The notes beneath the pieces were generated by a model. That model did no database searches. It worked only from the letters and a program-made list of their open reading frames with translations, and was not told where the DNA came from. The translations under genes were made by a program, and so were the position numbers. Below, in pieces: positions 23,945 to 32,470 of a stretch of DNA of 64,000 nt (position 1 is the stretch's first letter; each line of letters opens with the position of its first letter). Origin of the DNA: Pseudophaeobacter arcticus DSM 23566 (lineage in GTDB: Bacteria; Pseudomonadota; Alphaproteobacteria; Rhodobacterales; Rhodobacteraceae); assembly GCF_000473205.1 (NCBI RefSeq), contig NZ_KI421507.1, forward strand, positions 2,223,302 to 2,287,301, in the 5' to 3' direction.

Positions 23945-24718
23945 TCACCACTTGTGCCCTGACCATACGACCTCGCCGACGATGTTTTCTGCAATGGCGT
24001 TCATAGCTTCAGCTGTGCAGTGTTCGGTTGGAAATTTTGACTGGTCTGGATTGTCGCTGCGGATGATTATGGCGTGACCGGGAACCACCTCAAGCCGCTT
24101 GATGCGGGTGCCGTTGGCGGGGTCGTTGTAGACATAGATGTGGCCGCTTTGAATTTCGCGTTTGTTGCGGTCGATCATCACCAGATCACCGTCATAGATG
24201 CTGGGTTCCATGCTGGCCCCACGTGCTGTGATCAGGGCGCTGGAGCCTGGGTAGATGCCATTTTGTGCCAGCCACCTTTTTGAGAAGGCCAGATGGTCGA
24301 TCGGTGGGCCATCGAGATTGATATACCCGCCACCCGCCGCCGCCTGCACATCGTGGCGGGCCACGGTGGCAAAGGGCTGACCATCCAGTTCGAATTCATG
24401 GTCCGCGTCCAGCGCGTCGGGGTTCTTTATATAATAGTCGGCGGTGATCTCATCCGCATGTTTGGCCACCGCGATTGCGTGGCCATATTGCTCCTGCACC
24501 TTCTTGACCACGGCAGGAACTCTAATACCGGTCAAAATGTAGGCAATGTCGGCGCCGGCTTCCCGAGCTGCTATCAGGTATTCCCCAGAAGGTGAGCGTT
24601 TGTTGTTTTCATAGTTGAATTGAGCATTTTTTTTAACACCAACAAGCTGCCCCCAAGCATCTTGCGTCAAGCCGAGCCGCTCACGTTCTTCACGTAGCCG
24701 AGTACCTAATTTATCCAT
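23945..24718 (-). CDS. phage repressor, HTH plus S24 peptidase-like domain
   Basis: A 257-residue protein from ATG 24718 (MDKLGTRLREERERLGLTQDAWGQLVGV). The frame is open upstream, but this start begins the XRE-type helix-turn-helix and lies outside the early promoter. The C-terminal half is a LexA/CI-type S24 domain with the serine in ITARGASMEPSIYDGDLV and the lysine in RIKRLEV, so RecA-stimulated self-cleavage is possible. It differs from the Mu c repressor, being of lambda CI type. Divergent from the early operon, it should bind the dyad at 24741-24756 and keep the prophage silent. Confidence 0.9.
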   Translation of the reverse strand: MDKLGTRLREERERLGLTQDAWGQLVGVKKNAQFNYENNKRSPSGEYLIAAREAGADIAYILTGIRVPAVVKKVQEQYGHAIAVAKHADEITADYYIKNPDALDADHEFELDGQPFATVARHDVQAAAGGGYINLDGPPIDHLAFSKRWLAQNGIYPGSSALITARGASMEPSIYDGDLVMIDRNKREIQSGHIYVYNDPANGTRIKRLEVVPGHAIIIRSDNPDQSKFPTEHCTAEAMNAIAENIVGEVVWSGHKW

Positions 24719-24734
24719 TTGAATTACTTTCCTG

Positions 24735-24763
24735 TTGACGGTATTCATTTGAATACCTAACAT
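24735..24763 (+). promoter_or_regulatory. early promoter with overlapping operator
   Basis: TTGACG (24735-24740), 17 bases, TAACAT (24758-24763) make a sigma70-type promoter for the rightward early operon. The spacer contains a 16-base dyad GTATTCATTTGAATAC (24741-24756), and an ATTTGAATTAC half-site lies at the repressor start. A repressor bound to the dyad would cover both core elements. Confidence 0.7.
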
Positions 24764-24797
24764 CACCCTATACAGGATATTATCCGATTGGTGATGA

Positions 24798-25085
24798 ATG
24801 ATGACAGATAGCGACTTCCCTTTCCAGCATGGTGACATGTTGTACAGCGCAATCCTTGGCGCGTTCCGTGCCAGCGGCACGACTTTTGATCAATGGTACA
24901 AGGCCAATGGTGTAACTCAGGCACAGGCGCGCAACGTGACCTTTGGTATCTCCCAAGGTCCGAAAAGCCGCCAAGTTTTGAAAGCGATGATCCTGGGTGC
25001 AGGGCCGGATGTTGTGAAAGCCGGATATCTTGCCCGTCTGACCCGTCATGTCGAAGCCCTGAAAGAGCTGGGGGCGCTGAAATGA
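24798..25085 (+). CDS. small early DNA-binding-type protein (Ner position)
   Basis: A 95-residue protein (second ATG at 24801 possible). The sequence ILGAFRASGTTFDQWYKANGVTQAQARNVTFGISQGPKSRQVLKAMI has the layout of a helix-turn-helix, and the gene occupies the place of Mu ner, first in the early operon beside the repressor. Ner-type proteins shut down early transcription. The role here rests on position and fold impression, not on close similarity. The stop overlaps the next start (ATGA). Confidence 0.6.
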   Translation: MMTDSDFPFQHGDMLYSAILGAFRASGTTFDQWYKANGVTQAQARNVTFGISQGPKSRQVLKAMILGAGPDVVKAGYLARLTRHVEALKELGALK

Positions 25086-25822
25086 CCTTTTCCCGTAACG
25101 ACTTGAGCGAAATCGAAGGCGAAGCGCGGATCGCAGATCGGCACATCCAAGAGGTGCTAGAATTCGGTCGGATCTCTGAACTCCACGCCCTTATAGAGCG
25201 CCGCAAGGAAGAACTTGAGGATTTCGGAGAGGTTTTCCGCGTTTCAACAAAAAACCCATCTTCAAGGGGCGGGCGTCCCACAGTCTCATACCTTCTCAAT
25301 GAACATCAATCCGTAGCTGTCTGCATGTGGGCAAGAACAGAAAAGGCTCGTGAGGCCCGGCGAGAAATCATCGAAGTGTTTATGGCATGGCGGCGGGGCA
25401 GCTTGGTGGTGGCGGATGAGGCCCCGCAGAACAGCGAAACCCGTCCTGATCTGAATGCCACCATGGCGGCCAGCACTGCACGGGTGCAGCACAGCACCGA
25501 CTATCTGCGCAGCCTCTATGGGCTGGGGGAATTGCAGGATATCGCCAGCGATGTAACCCATATGCCGATCTGGCCCAGCAATCGCCGCCCGAACTGGTGG
25601 CACAATCAGGACCTGCGCAGCTTTCTGACCAAGGCGCATCGCCAGATGTCCAGTGTTCGGGCCGCTTCAGAAGGTCAGCGCCTGTTTGGCGAGGACTGCC
25701 CCGGCAAATCCGCGATCTGCGAATATTGGTTGCGCCTGGATAAGGCCAAGAAAGAAATGGTTCTAGTGCCTGAACAACCAACTTCCACCGCATCACGCGA
25801 AGTGGCGAGGCTGGGTAAATGA
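25082..25822 (+). CDS. phage early regulatory protein, Rha/antirepressor-like
   Basis: A 246-residue protein coupled by ATGA overlaps to both neighbours. The N-terminal half (RIADRHIQEVLEFGRISELHALIERRKEELEDFGEVFRV...RGGRPTVSYLLNEHQSVAVCMWARTEKAREARREIIEVFMAWRRG) has the YLLNEHQ...VCMxxRTxxA pattern of phage Rha/antirepressor-type domains. The C-terminal part is unlike anything recognised. Likely cytoplasmic and active in early control of phage development. Exact function unknown. Confidence 0.65.
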   Translation: MTFSRNDLSEIEGEARIADRHIQEVLEFGRISELHALIERRKEELEDFGEVFRVSTKNPSSRGGRPTVSYLLNEHQSVAVCMWARTEKAREARREIIEVFMAWRRGSLVVADEAPQNSETRPDLNATMAASTARVQHSTDYLRSLYGLGELQDIASDVTHMPIWPSNRRPNWWHNQDLRSFLTKAHRQMSSVRAASEGQRLFGEDCPGKSAICEYWLRLDKAKKEMVLVPEQPTSTASREVARLGK

Positions 25823-26175
25823 TCCGGTCCGTCCCCCTAGCAATGCAGAATAGAAGCTTTGCGTCGACCTCCCCGGAGACGCCAGCTTCTGCCTCGCTCA
25901 ACCGTACCACTCTGAGCACCCGCAAGATCCAGAGTGCCCGTATGCGGTTGAGCCACTACCCCAGCGATGCCGTGGATGCGTCGCTGGGGGCTTTTGACAC
26001 CCCACGCCCGCTCACGGCGAAGACCGGCCCCGGCGCAGCCCTATTTTGGCTGAACCGGGGCCACATTATCCACCTGCCCTGGGCAAACTTTTCTGAGTTT
26101 TGGGACGATCTCATTGGCGGGCTTTGCGTCTGCATCTTCCCCCTGCTTCTTTTGTTTCTGGAGTTTGTGAAGTGA
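25819..26175 (+). CDS. small early phage protein with C-terminal membrane helix
   Basis: A 118-residue protein starting at an ATGA overlap. The first half is Ser/Thr/Arg-rich; the end (FWDDLIGGLCVCIFPLLLLFLEFVK) is a single hydrophobic helix that could anchor it in the inner membrane. No family recognised. The tight overlap with neighbours on both sides supports that it is a real gene. Confidence 0.5.
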   Translation: MIRSVPLAMQNRSFASTSPETPASASLNRTTLSTRKIQSARMRLSHYPSDAVDASLGAFDTPRPLTAKTGPGAALFWLNRGHIIHLPWANFSEFWDDLIGGLCVCIFPLLLLFLEFVK

Positions 26176-26474
26176 CCGAAGAATTTAAAACCCGGCGCAC
26201 GTCCCTGGCCCCCATAGCCGCCGCACTAGCGGGTGCGACCTCTGAGTATGCGGAACGCCGCCAGGAGGTCCAAGACGTCCATATGGATCTGTGCAGTGCC
26301 CGCCTGTGGGGCGCCCCCAACCTAGGCGAAATTTCGGCAAAATCTGATGCCGCCGTCGAAGCCATGAGCGCGGCACAAGAGAAGGTCGCCGACCTGATGG
26401 CTACCCTGCAGTCCACAGGCGCCCTCGCCAATTTCTACGCCTTCGTCTCAACCCAAGACCGGGCTGCAACCTGA
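26172..26474 (+). CDS. small early phage protein
   Basis: A 100-residue alpha-helical protein from GTG 26172 (GTGA overlap with the preceding stop). Sequence ...RRTSLAPIAAALAGATSEYAERRQEVQDVHMDLCSARLWG...AVEAMSAAQEKVADLMATLQS suggests a helical bundle or coiled coil. No family recognised. Confidence 0.55.
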   Translation: MTEEFKTRRTSLAPIAAALAGATSEYAERRQEVQDVHMDLCSARLWGAPNLGEISAKSDAAVEAMSAAQEKVADLMATLQSTGALANFYAFVSTQDRAAT

Positions 26475-26596
26475 TGCCCGGCGCGCAGATCATAAAGGGC
26501 CGTTTCCCGGCCCCAGAGCGCGCCGATCCCACCGGTCATGCCGCACAGAACGGCAGGCCTTCCCCAACTGAACCCCATTTCACTGGAGCATCCACA

Positions 26597-27490
26597 ATGA
26601 CCCCTCCAAATTGGCAGAATACTCAATCGTTGCCGGTGGCAGACATCCAGGTGGAAGAGCGCCTGCGCATCGCCTCCGACACGGCAGTCGCCAGTATCGT
26701 TTCATCCATTCAGGAAGTCGGCAGCATCCTGCAACCCTTGTTGGTGCGCCGGGTCAAAGGCGGCTATCGCCTGATGGACGGGCTGCACCGCCTGACCGCA
26801 GCGAAGCAGGTCGGCCTGGAAGAAGTACCGGTCAAGGTGAGCGAATGCACCAATGACCAGGCCATCAGGATTGAGGTCGACGCCAACGTGGCAGGCGCAC
26901 CGCTCACACCTTTGGATATGGCGGTATTTTTGGCCGCTCATAAAGAGCTGTACGAGCGGGAAAACCCCGAAACACGGCGCGGTAGCGCTGGCGGCAGAGC
27001 CAAAAGTGAAGTGCTAACTGACAAAATGTCAGTTAGCAGTTTTGCTGCCAACGCCGCCGAGGTTTTTGGCAAGGGCGAGCGTCAAATCTTCCGCCTGATC
27101 AGCGTCGGTGAGAAGCTGTCGAAAGCTGAAATTGGCCTTTTGCGCAAAGCACCAAAACGGGTGCAGTTCAAAGACCTGGAACACATCGCCAAATGCGGCG
27201 CACAAGCCGACCGCAGTGCAATCTGCGCCGCCCTGGGAGCGGGCGAAGCGAAAACCGCCAAGGAAGTTCTGGACCGCAAAAAGGCCCCAGGCGCGGCGGT
27301 GCTGTCGCCGCTCGATCAGCAGATTGCGAAGCTCAAAGACGCCTATTCGCGCGCTCAGAAAAGCGCCCGCCGGGAGTTCGTCCGGCTTCATAGCGACGAG
27401 CTGATTGAGTTGATCCATGAAATCAGCGCCGAGGAAGAGGGTGCCGCCGAAGTGGTCTCGTTTGCCAGCAAACGGGAGGCGATCCAATGA
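26597..27490 (+). CDS. ParB/sulfiredoxin-domain DNA-binding phage protein
   Basis: From ATG 26597 (GGAG nine bases upstream) the product has 297 residues; an ATG at 26474 would add 41 low-complexity residues. The N-terminal ParB domain shows LPVADIQVEERLRIASDTAVASIVSSIQEVGSILQPLLVRRVKGGYRLMDGLHRLTAAKQVGLEEVPVKV, followed by a helix-turn-helix region (FAANAAEVFGKGERQIFRLISVGEKLS). Such proteins precede the transposase in many Mu-like phages of Rhodobacterales; a role in control or transposition-complex assembly is inferred. A perfect 12-bp-arm palindrome lies inside the gene at 27012-27038. The end overlaps the transposase start (ATGA). Confidence 0.85.
   Translation: MTPPNWQNTQSLPVADIQVEERLRIASDTAVASIVSSIQEVGSILQPLLVRRVKGGYRLMDGLHRLTAAKQVGLEEVPVKVSECTNDQAIRIEVDANVAGAPLTPLDMAVFLAAHKELYERENPETRRGSAGGRAKSEVLTDKMSVSSFAANAAEVFGKGERQIFRLISVGEKLSKAEIGLLRKAPKRVQFKDLEHIAKCGAQADRSAICAALGAGEAKTAKEVLDRKKAPGAAVLSPLDQQIAKLKDAYSRAQKSARREFVRLHSDELIELIHEISAEEEGAAEVVSFASKREAIQ
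27012..27038. repeat. 27-bp perfect hairpin palindrome within the ParB-like gene
   Basis: Arms TGCTAACTGACA (27012-27023) and TGTCAGTTAGCA (27027-27038) with an AAA centre. It is in frame and encodes the residues VLTDKMSVS in the linker between ParB domain and helix-turn-helix. The arms are A/T-richer than the surrounding gene. Confidence 0.85.
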
Positions 27491-29619
27491 GCGCCGACAT
27501 AGCCCCATCCCAAGAATGGTGGTCTGCAGAGCAGATTGCAGAGGCTTGCCTGCCCGGCCTTCCGGGATCCGCGCGGGGGGTGAATGCTTTTGCCCTGCGG
27601 GAAAACTGGCGCGCGACACCCGGCGCCATCATGCGCAAGCCTGGGCGCGGTGGCGGGTTGTTCTACCACTGGTCCCTCTTGCCCTTTAATGCCCGTTTAA
27701 AGCTGATTGAACGGGAGGCGCAGCACAAAGAGGCCTGCCCCGAAGATCACCAGGATCGTGGGCAAGCCTGGGCCGGGTACGAGGCGTTGAGCCAGAAGGC
27801 GAAAGACACCGCAGCCGACCGGCTGGACGCCTTGGATAAGGTCGAATTGTTGCACACCAGCGGCGCGCGCCATGTGGTCGCGGTTGAGGCCGTCGCTAAG
27901 GAAAAGGGCCTCAGCCCCCGCACGGTCTATAACTGGATCGCCTTGGTTGAGGGCGTCGCGCCTGAGGATCGTTTGGCCTATCTTGCACCGCGCCCGCCTA
28001 AGAAACGCACCAAGGCCGAAGACCGGGCGCAGTTCGCCCCGTTCCTGGACTGGCTGAAAAGCGCTTACCTCCGCCTGGAACGCCCGACCTTTGCCCAAAG
28101 CTACCGCTCGGCAAGTTCTGAGGCCCAGCGTAAAAAATGGCCGACGCCCCCAGAGAAGACCGCGAAACGCTGGGTTGACGCAGAAGTGCCCCGTACCGTG
28201 CAGGTCTTCAAGCGGGAGGGGGCCAACGGCCTCATGCGCTGCTTTCCTGCCCAGATCCGCGACCGCTCATGCCTGTCTGCCCTGGAAGCGGTCAACGCTG
28301 ACTGCCACAAGATCGACGTCTTTGTGGAATGGCCAGACGGAACCATAAACCGCCCCCAGATCGTGGCGTTTCAGGATCTCTATTCTAACAAGATCCTGTC
28401 CTGGCGCGTCGATCACGACCCCAACAAGGTCATGGTTATGGCCGCCTTTGGTGAGCTGGTCGAAAACTGGGGTATTCCCAAGCGCTGCCTCTTCGACAAT
28501 GGCCGGGAATTTGCCAACAAGTGGATGACCGCCGGCGCGCCAACCCGGTTCCGGTTCAAGATCCGCGAAGACGACCCAATCGGGGTCTTGCCCCACCTTG
28601 GAATTCAGATGCACTGGGCCACCCCGGCCCATGGCCAGGCCAAGCCCATCGAGCGGGCTTTTCGAGACCTGGCAAGCGACGTGGCGAAAGACCCGCGCTT
28701 TGCCGGGGCCTATGTCGGCAATCGGCCCGATGCGAAACCTGAAAACTACGGCAGCCGTGCCATCAAGGCGGCTGATTTCGTGGAAATTCTGTCCGAGGGC
28801 ATTGCAGAGCACAACGCGCGCCCTGGACGCCGCTCAGCAACCGCCAACGGGCGCTCCTTCGACCAGACCTTTGAAGAGAGCTACGCGACCGCTCCGATCC
28901 GCAAAGCAACCGAAGACCAGCGCCGTCTTTGGCTGATGGGCCAGGCCCCCGCAAAGCTGCACAAGGAAAATGGTGGTTTGAAGCTGCATGGCAACGTCTA
29001 TCACTGCGACTGGATGAGTCAGGAGGCAGGAGCAAAGGTCATTGCCCGCTTCGACCCTGAGGATCTGCACAGCGGCGTCCATATCTATGCTTTGAGCGGC
29101 GAATACATGGGCTTTGCGGAATGCCAGCAAAAGGTCGGGTTCTTCGACCTGGAAGGCGCGCGTTCAACAGCTCGCCGCCGCAGCCAAATTACCAAGGCTC
29201 AGAAGAAGCTCGCCGAGCTTCATGCTCCATTTGCACCGGAACGGCTCGGCGCGGACATGAACGCTGGACGCAAAGAGACCCCTGCCCTGATGGCGGCAAA
29301 GGTGGTTTCGCCGGTCTTTCCAAAGCCGCAACCCCGTGTTGCCTTGTCTCGGACCAATCCCGACGCGGCAACCGCTCGCGATGCGCTGGTCTTGAAAATG
29401 AAATCCAAGCCGAAGGCCAAGGCCACTCCCACCGAGTTTCAGGTGGCCGGCACCCCCGACGAGCGCTTTGACCAGGTTGCCGAGATCCGGCGGAAAATCA
29501 ACGCGGGCGAACCAGTCGGTGACCGGGAACGGAGCTGGATGGAAGGCTTTGTGGACCACCCCGAATACAAGGGCCTTTTGGCCGTGAAACGAAGCTTTAG
29601 CGGCGGCAACGCCGGGTAA
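27487..29619 (+). CDS. Mu-type transposase A (DDE recombinase)
   Basis: A 710-residue MuA-like transposase. N-terminal winged-helix end-binding region (WWSAEQIAEACLPGLPGSARGVNAFALRENW), a further HTH region (AVAKEKGLSPRTVYNWIALVEG), then the RNase H-like core with Asp in VNADCHKIDVFVEW, Asp in KRCLFDNGREFANKW and Glu in AKPIERAFRDLASDV. The beta-barrel domain (VYHCDWMSQEAGAKVIARFDPEDLHSGVHIYA) and a C-terminal region for MuB contact follow. It cuts and joins phage ends during replicative transposition. A CtrA-type TTAA-N7-TTAA box lies in the coding region at 27686-27700. Confidence 0.95.
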   Translation: MSADIAPSQEWWSAEQIAEACLPGLPGSARGVNAFALRENWRATPGAIMRKPGRGGGLFYHWSLLPFNARLKLIEREAQHKEACPEDHQDRGQAWAGYEALSQKAKDTAADRLDALDKVELLHTSGARHVVAVEAVAKEKGLSPRTVYNWIALVEGVAPEDRLAYLAPRPPKKRTKAEDRAQFAPFLDWLKSAYLRLERPTFAQSYRSASSEAQRKKWPTPPEKTAKRWVDAEVPRTVQVFKREGANGLMRCFPAQIRDRSCLSALEAVNADCHKIDVFVEWPDGTINRPQIVAFQDLYSNKILSWRVDHDPNKVMVMAAFGELVENWGIPKRCLFDNGREFANKWMTAGAPTRFRFKIREDDPIGVLPHLGIQMHWATPAHGQAKPIERAFRDLASDVAKDPRFAGAYVGNRPDAKPENYGSRAIKAADFVEILSEGIAEHNARPGRRSATANGRSFDQTFEESYATAPIRKATEDQRRLWLMGQAPAKLHKENGGLKLHGNVYHCDWMSQEAGAKVIARFDPEDLHSGVHIYALSGEYMGFAECQQKVGFFDLEGARSTARRRSQITKAQKKLAELHAPFAPERLGADMNAGRKETPALMAAKVVSPVFPKPQPRVALSRTNPDAATARDALVLKMKSKPKAKATPTEFQVAGTPDERFDQVAEIRRKINAGEPVGDRERSWMEGFVDHPEYKGLLAVKRSFSGGNAG
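27686..27700. promoter_or_regulatory. CtrA-type box TTAA-N7-TTAA
   Basis: TTAATGCCCGTTTAA, within the 5' part of the transposase gene. Perfect match to the CtrA consensus spacing; intragenic, so its function is uncertain. Confidence 0.45.
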
Positions 29620-29685
29620 AAAAAAAGAAACGCCGCCGCCTGGCTGGACCCCAAGGCGACGGCATAAGACTTGATAGGAGTGAGC
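29620..29685. other. gap between transposase and MuB genes with stem-loop
   Basis: A run of A (29619-29628) precedes a stem GCCGCCGCC / GGCGACGGC (one mismatch) around a 14-base loop. It may slow transcription or protect the message end; it has no T-tract on the plus strand. Confidence 0.4.
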
Positions 29686-30432
29686 ATGGCATATCTTTCT
29701 GAAATCGGCAACGCTGTTAGGCCTCTGACCAATGTGGCCAGAATGGCTGGGCTTCTCGATGAGCTGAAAGACCGCGTCTTTGGTGCCCCCGGCTTTGGGG
29801 TGTTCCATGGCCCTCCGGGCTACGGAAAGACCTTCGGCGCGATCTTCTGCGCGGTTGAGCTGGATGCAATTCACCTGCTTGTGCAAAGCGAATGGAGCAA
29901 GAAATTCTTCCTCCAACAGCTTTTGCGCGAACTCGGACAATCCTCAAAGGGGACTGTCCCAGAACTTGTGCAAGCCGCCACACAGGCCCTGGCATTAGAA
30001 AGTCGCCCCTTGATCATTGACGAAGCTGACTACCTGATCGCCAAGGGGCTGACCGGAATTGTGCGCGACCTTCACGACGGATCGCAAATCCCAATCCTGC
30101 TGGTTGGTGAAGAGAAACTGCCCCAGAAACTCAGGCAGTTTCGCCAGTTCGACAGCCGAATTTTTGCCTACGCAGAGGCGTTGCCCGCCGACCTAAAAGA
30201 TACGCGGGAACTGGCAGACATGGTGTCCCCCCAAGGCATCAGCCTTGATGACGAGATCTTGGAGGAAGTGCGCGCCCGCCACACCGGAAACGCCCGCTGG
30301 ATCGTCAAGGAAGTCTCCCACATTTGCAAACAGGCCCGGCTCAACGCCATCAGCGAAATCACCAAACAGAGCTGGGGGGGCCTGGAGTTCCTGCGCGACA
30401 CAGCCCCCATGCCACGGGATGACTTGAAATGA
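29686..30432 (+). CDS. MuB-like AAA+ target-DNA activator
   Basis: A 248-residue ATPase from ATG 29686 (TAGGAG upstream). Walker A FHGPPGYGKTFG and Walker B PLIIDEADYLI are clear, with LLVGEEKLPQKLRQF as sensor region. MuB-type proteins bind target DNA as ATP-dependent filaments and activate the transposase. The N-terminal helix-turn-helix of Mu B itself is shorter here. The gene ends in an ATGA overlap with the next. Confidence 0.92.
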   Translation: MAYLSEIGNAVRPLTNVARMAGLLDELKDRVFGAPGFGVFHGPPGYGKTFGAIFCAVELDAIHLLVQSEWSKKFFLQQLLRELGQSSKGTVPELVQAATQALALESRPLIIDEADYLIAKGLTGIVRDLHDGSQIPILLVGEEKLPQKLRQFRQFDSRIFAYAEALPADLKDTRELADMVSPQGISLDDEILEEVRARHTGNARWIVKEVSHICKQARLNAISEITKQSWGGLEFLRDTAPMPRDDLK

Positions 30433-31307
30433 TGCAGGTCCCCGTAAAAAAAGGCCCGGAACGGGAAATGCTGGAGTTCATCCGTTCCCAGCTTCGCTTT
30501 GTCGAAATGGACGTTTCCGCGCATTGCTCTGCTAGGCCGGAAGCCATGTCCCGCTTTATGGAACGGCTGCGGGACAGTGGCGCGGTGGTTCCCTGTGGCG
30601 TCTCGGGCGGTCTGCGCTACCTCACCGCCTGGGGGCCACAGGAAGCGGTCAAGATCGACGCCATGGACAAAGCTGGTGAACTCACAGCAAAACGCGCCCG
30701 CTCCTACCTGCTTGAGCTGATCGAAGGGGCAGCAGCAGAGGGCGTTTCGGTTGATATCCCCACCTCGAAACCCGGCACAGACCACGAGCGCAAGATTTGG
30801 CAATTCATCTCTGCACACCGCCACTTCACCAACGGCGATGTCATGGCAGCCTTTCCAGAGAACCCGCTTGAAACCATGGGCTTTCTGCGCGCGTTGCGCG
30901 CGGCAAAAGTGGTCAAATTCTGGGGGCGTGAAAAGGCGACAGCCTTCTATACGGTTCACTCCCCCAAAGAGCAGCGTGTAGCGGCAAAAGACCTGCGCAG
31001 CAGCACCGAGGGCGCTATCTGGTCCGCGATCCGCATCAAGCGTCGTTTCCGCCCCCTTGAGCTGCACCAGGCCCTTCTCCCAACGCGCCCCGAACTCAGC
31101 CAAGACGAGGTGACCCGGTACTGCCGCACCCTCAACAAGGCGGGTTACATCAAGCCCCCGAAGCCAACCAAAAAGATCACCTGTGAAACTCCGTTCAATC
31201 TGGTCAACAACACCGGCCCGCTCCCCCCTCACTCTCAGCGCGTGACCGTGATTGTTGACCCCAACGAAGACAGAATTTCTTACTCACCACTAGGGCAAGT
31301 ACAATGA
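30429..31307 (+). CDS. early phage protein with repeated winged-helix-like segments
   Basis: A 292-residue protein in the early operon. Three segments look like small winged helices: EMLEFIRSQLRFVEMDVSAHCSARPEAMSRFMERLRDSGAVVP, IWQFISAHRHFTNGDVMAAFPENPLETMGFLRALRAAKVVKFWG and IWSAIRIKRRFRPLELHQALLPTRPELSQDEVTRYCRTLNKAGYI. It is probably a DNA-binding protein; the family is not recognised. Overlaps of ATGA at both ends show tight coupling with MuB and the following gene. Confidence 0.7.
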   Translation: MMQVPVKKGPEREMLEFIRSQLRFVEMDVSAHCSARPEAMSRFMERLRDSGAVVPCGVSGGLRYLTAWGPQEAVKIDAMDKAGELTAKRARSYLLELIEGAAAEGVSVDIPTSKPGTDHERKIWQFISAHRHFTNGDVMAAFPENPLETMGFLRALRAAKVVKFWGREKATAFYTVHSPKEQRVAAKDLRSSTEGAIWSAIRIKRRFRPLELHQALLPTRPELSQDEVTRYCRTLNKAGYIKPPKPTKKITCETPFNLVNNTGPLPPHSQRVTVIVDPNEDRISYSPLGQVQ

Positions 31308-31678
31308 GCAACCGAGCAATCCTCGCCGATGACGGCTGGAACGGCAGCGTTCCCGATTGGGTGACCGTTCTTGTCACCGAATGCGACCAATCTTCCCAGG
31401 CGACCGTGGCCAAAAAGCTGGACGTCAGCTCGGCACTGGTCAGCCAGACCATTCGCAACCAATACAAGGGCAACATGAGCAATGTGGAAACCATTGTTCG
31501 CGAAACCTTCATGAACGCACCCGTGCAGTGCGGTGCCCTGGGCGGCGAGATTGAAAGCGCGACCTGCCTCACCTGGCGGCGCCGGGCCGAAGATCTCACG
31601 TCTTCAAGCCCCATGCGCGTGATGATGTTTCACGCCTGCCGGGCCTGCCCCAAGTTCAAGCCGGAGGCCGAAGAGTGA
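31304..31678 (+). CDS. small HTH protein with cysteine motifs
   Basis: A 124-residue protein. The N-terminal half has a helix-turn-helix (SSQATVAKKLDVSSALVSQTIRNQYKGNMSNVE), the C-terminal half four cysteines (QCGALGG...TCLTWRR...HACRACPKF) that could bind zinc or a cluster. Comparable proteins occur in early regions of Mu-like phages, where their job is not known. Confidence 0.7.
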   Translation: MSNRAILADDGWNGSVPDWVTVLVTECDQSSQATVAKKLDVSSALVSQTIRNQYKGNMSNVETIVRETFMNAPVQCGALGGEIESATCLTWRRRAEDLTSSSPMRVMMFHACRACPKFKPEAEE

Positions 31679-31752
31679 CCCTTCCCCCGAAAACCAAACT
31701 CGCCATCTGGCTCCGCAGTCTTGCCGACCGGCTTGATCCGACCGGAGCTTAA
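31675..31752 (+). CDS. 25-residue peptide gene
   Basis: GTG at 31675 overlaps the preceding stop (GTGA) and gives MTLPPKTKLAIWLRSLADRLDPTGA, an amphipathic basic helix. Start-stop overlap and sensible composition support translation, but the size makes it uncertain. Confidence 0.4.
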   Translation: MTLPPKTKLAIWLRSLADRLDPTGA

Positions 31753-31780
31753 CCACCCCCCAAATCGAAAGAAACCACCC

Positions 31781-32458
31781 ATGACAAACGCCCAGAATCC
31801 GACTCCCGAAACGACCTCAAGGCCCGCACAGATCCCCGATGGGGTTGTTGAGATCAAAGGCAAAGAATACCGCACCAATGCCAAAGGCTCATTGGTGCCC
31901 GCTGAGCTGGTGAAAGCCCAGGACGCGCTCCAGGACGAGACGGTCCGCAAGATGATCGGCTATGGCAAGGCCCTTAGCGAACAGATTGCCCGGTTCAAGG
32001 CCCATACATTCAACGACATCAGCGCATTCGAAGCGCTGCTGGCCCAAGAATACGACGCCACTGTCGGTGGCAAGAAAGGCAACAAGACCCTGTTCAGCTA
32101 TGACGGGTTGTACAAGGTCCAGGTGCAGATCGCCGAGTCCTTTGATTTTGGCCCTGAATTGCAGATCGCCAAAGGGCTGGTGGACGAGTGCCTGAATGAG
32201 TGGGCCGCAGATTCTGGCCCTGAGCTGCGCGCCATCGTGACCAAGGCGTTCAACACCGACAAAGAGGGGCAAATCAACCGCTCTGAAATCTTCATGCTGC
32301 TGAATCTGGACATCGCCGACGAGCGCTGGAAACGGGCCATGCAGGCAATCCGCGACGCCATGCGGGTGGTCGGTTCCAAAACCTATGTCCGCTTCTACGA
32401 GCGGGCCTCTCAGACCGCCGCATGGGAAGCGATCACCATTGATCTTTCAAAAGCATAG
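31781..32458 (+). CDS. DUF3164 family phage protein
   Basis: A 225-residue protein from ATG 31781. Matches the DUF3164 pattern of Mu-like early regions: IPDGVVEIKGKEYRTNAKGSLVPAELVKAQDALQDETVRKMI...FNDISAFEALLAQEYDATVGGKKGNKTLFSYDGLYKVQVQIAE...INRSEIFMLLNLDIADERWKRAMQAIRDAMRVVGSKTYVRFYER. Usually annotated next to GemA; function not established. It is sometimes mislabelled as a sulfate transporter but has no membrane segments. Confidence 0.88.
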   Translation: MTNAQNPTPETTSRPAQIPDGVVEIKGKEYRTNAKGSLVPAELVKAQDALQDETVRKMIGYGKALSEQIARFKAHTFNDISAFEALLAQEYDATVGGKKGNKTLFSYDGLYKVQVQIAESFDFGPELQIAKGLVDECLNEWAADSGPELRAIVTKAFNTDKEGQINRSEIFMLLNLDIADERWKRAMQAIRDAMRVVGSKTYVRFYERASQTAAWEAITIDLSKA

Positions 32459-32470
32459 GAGGCTGAGACC

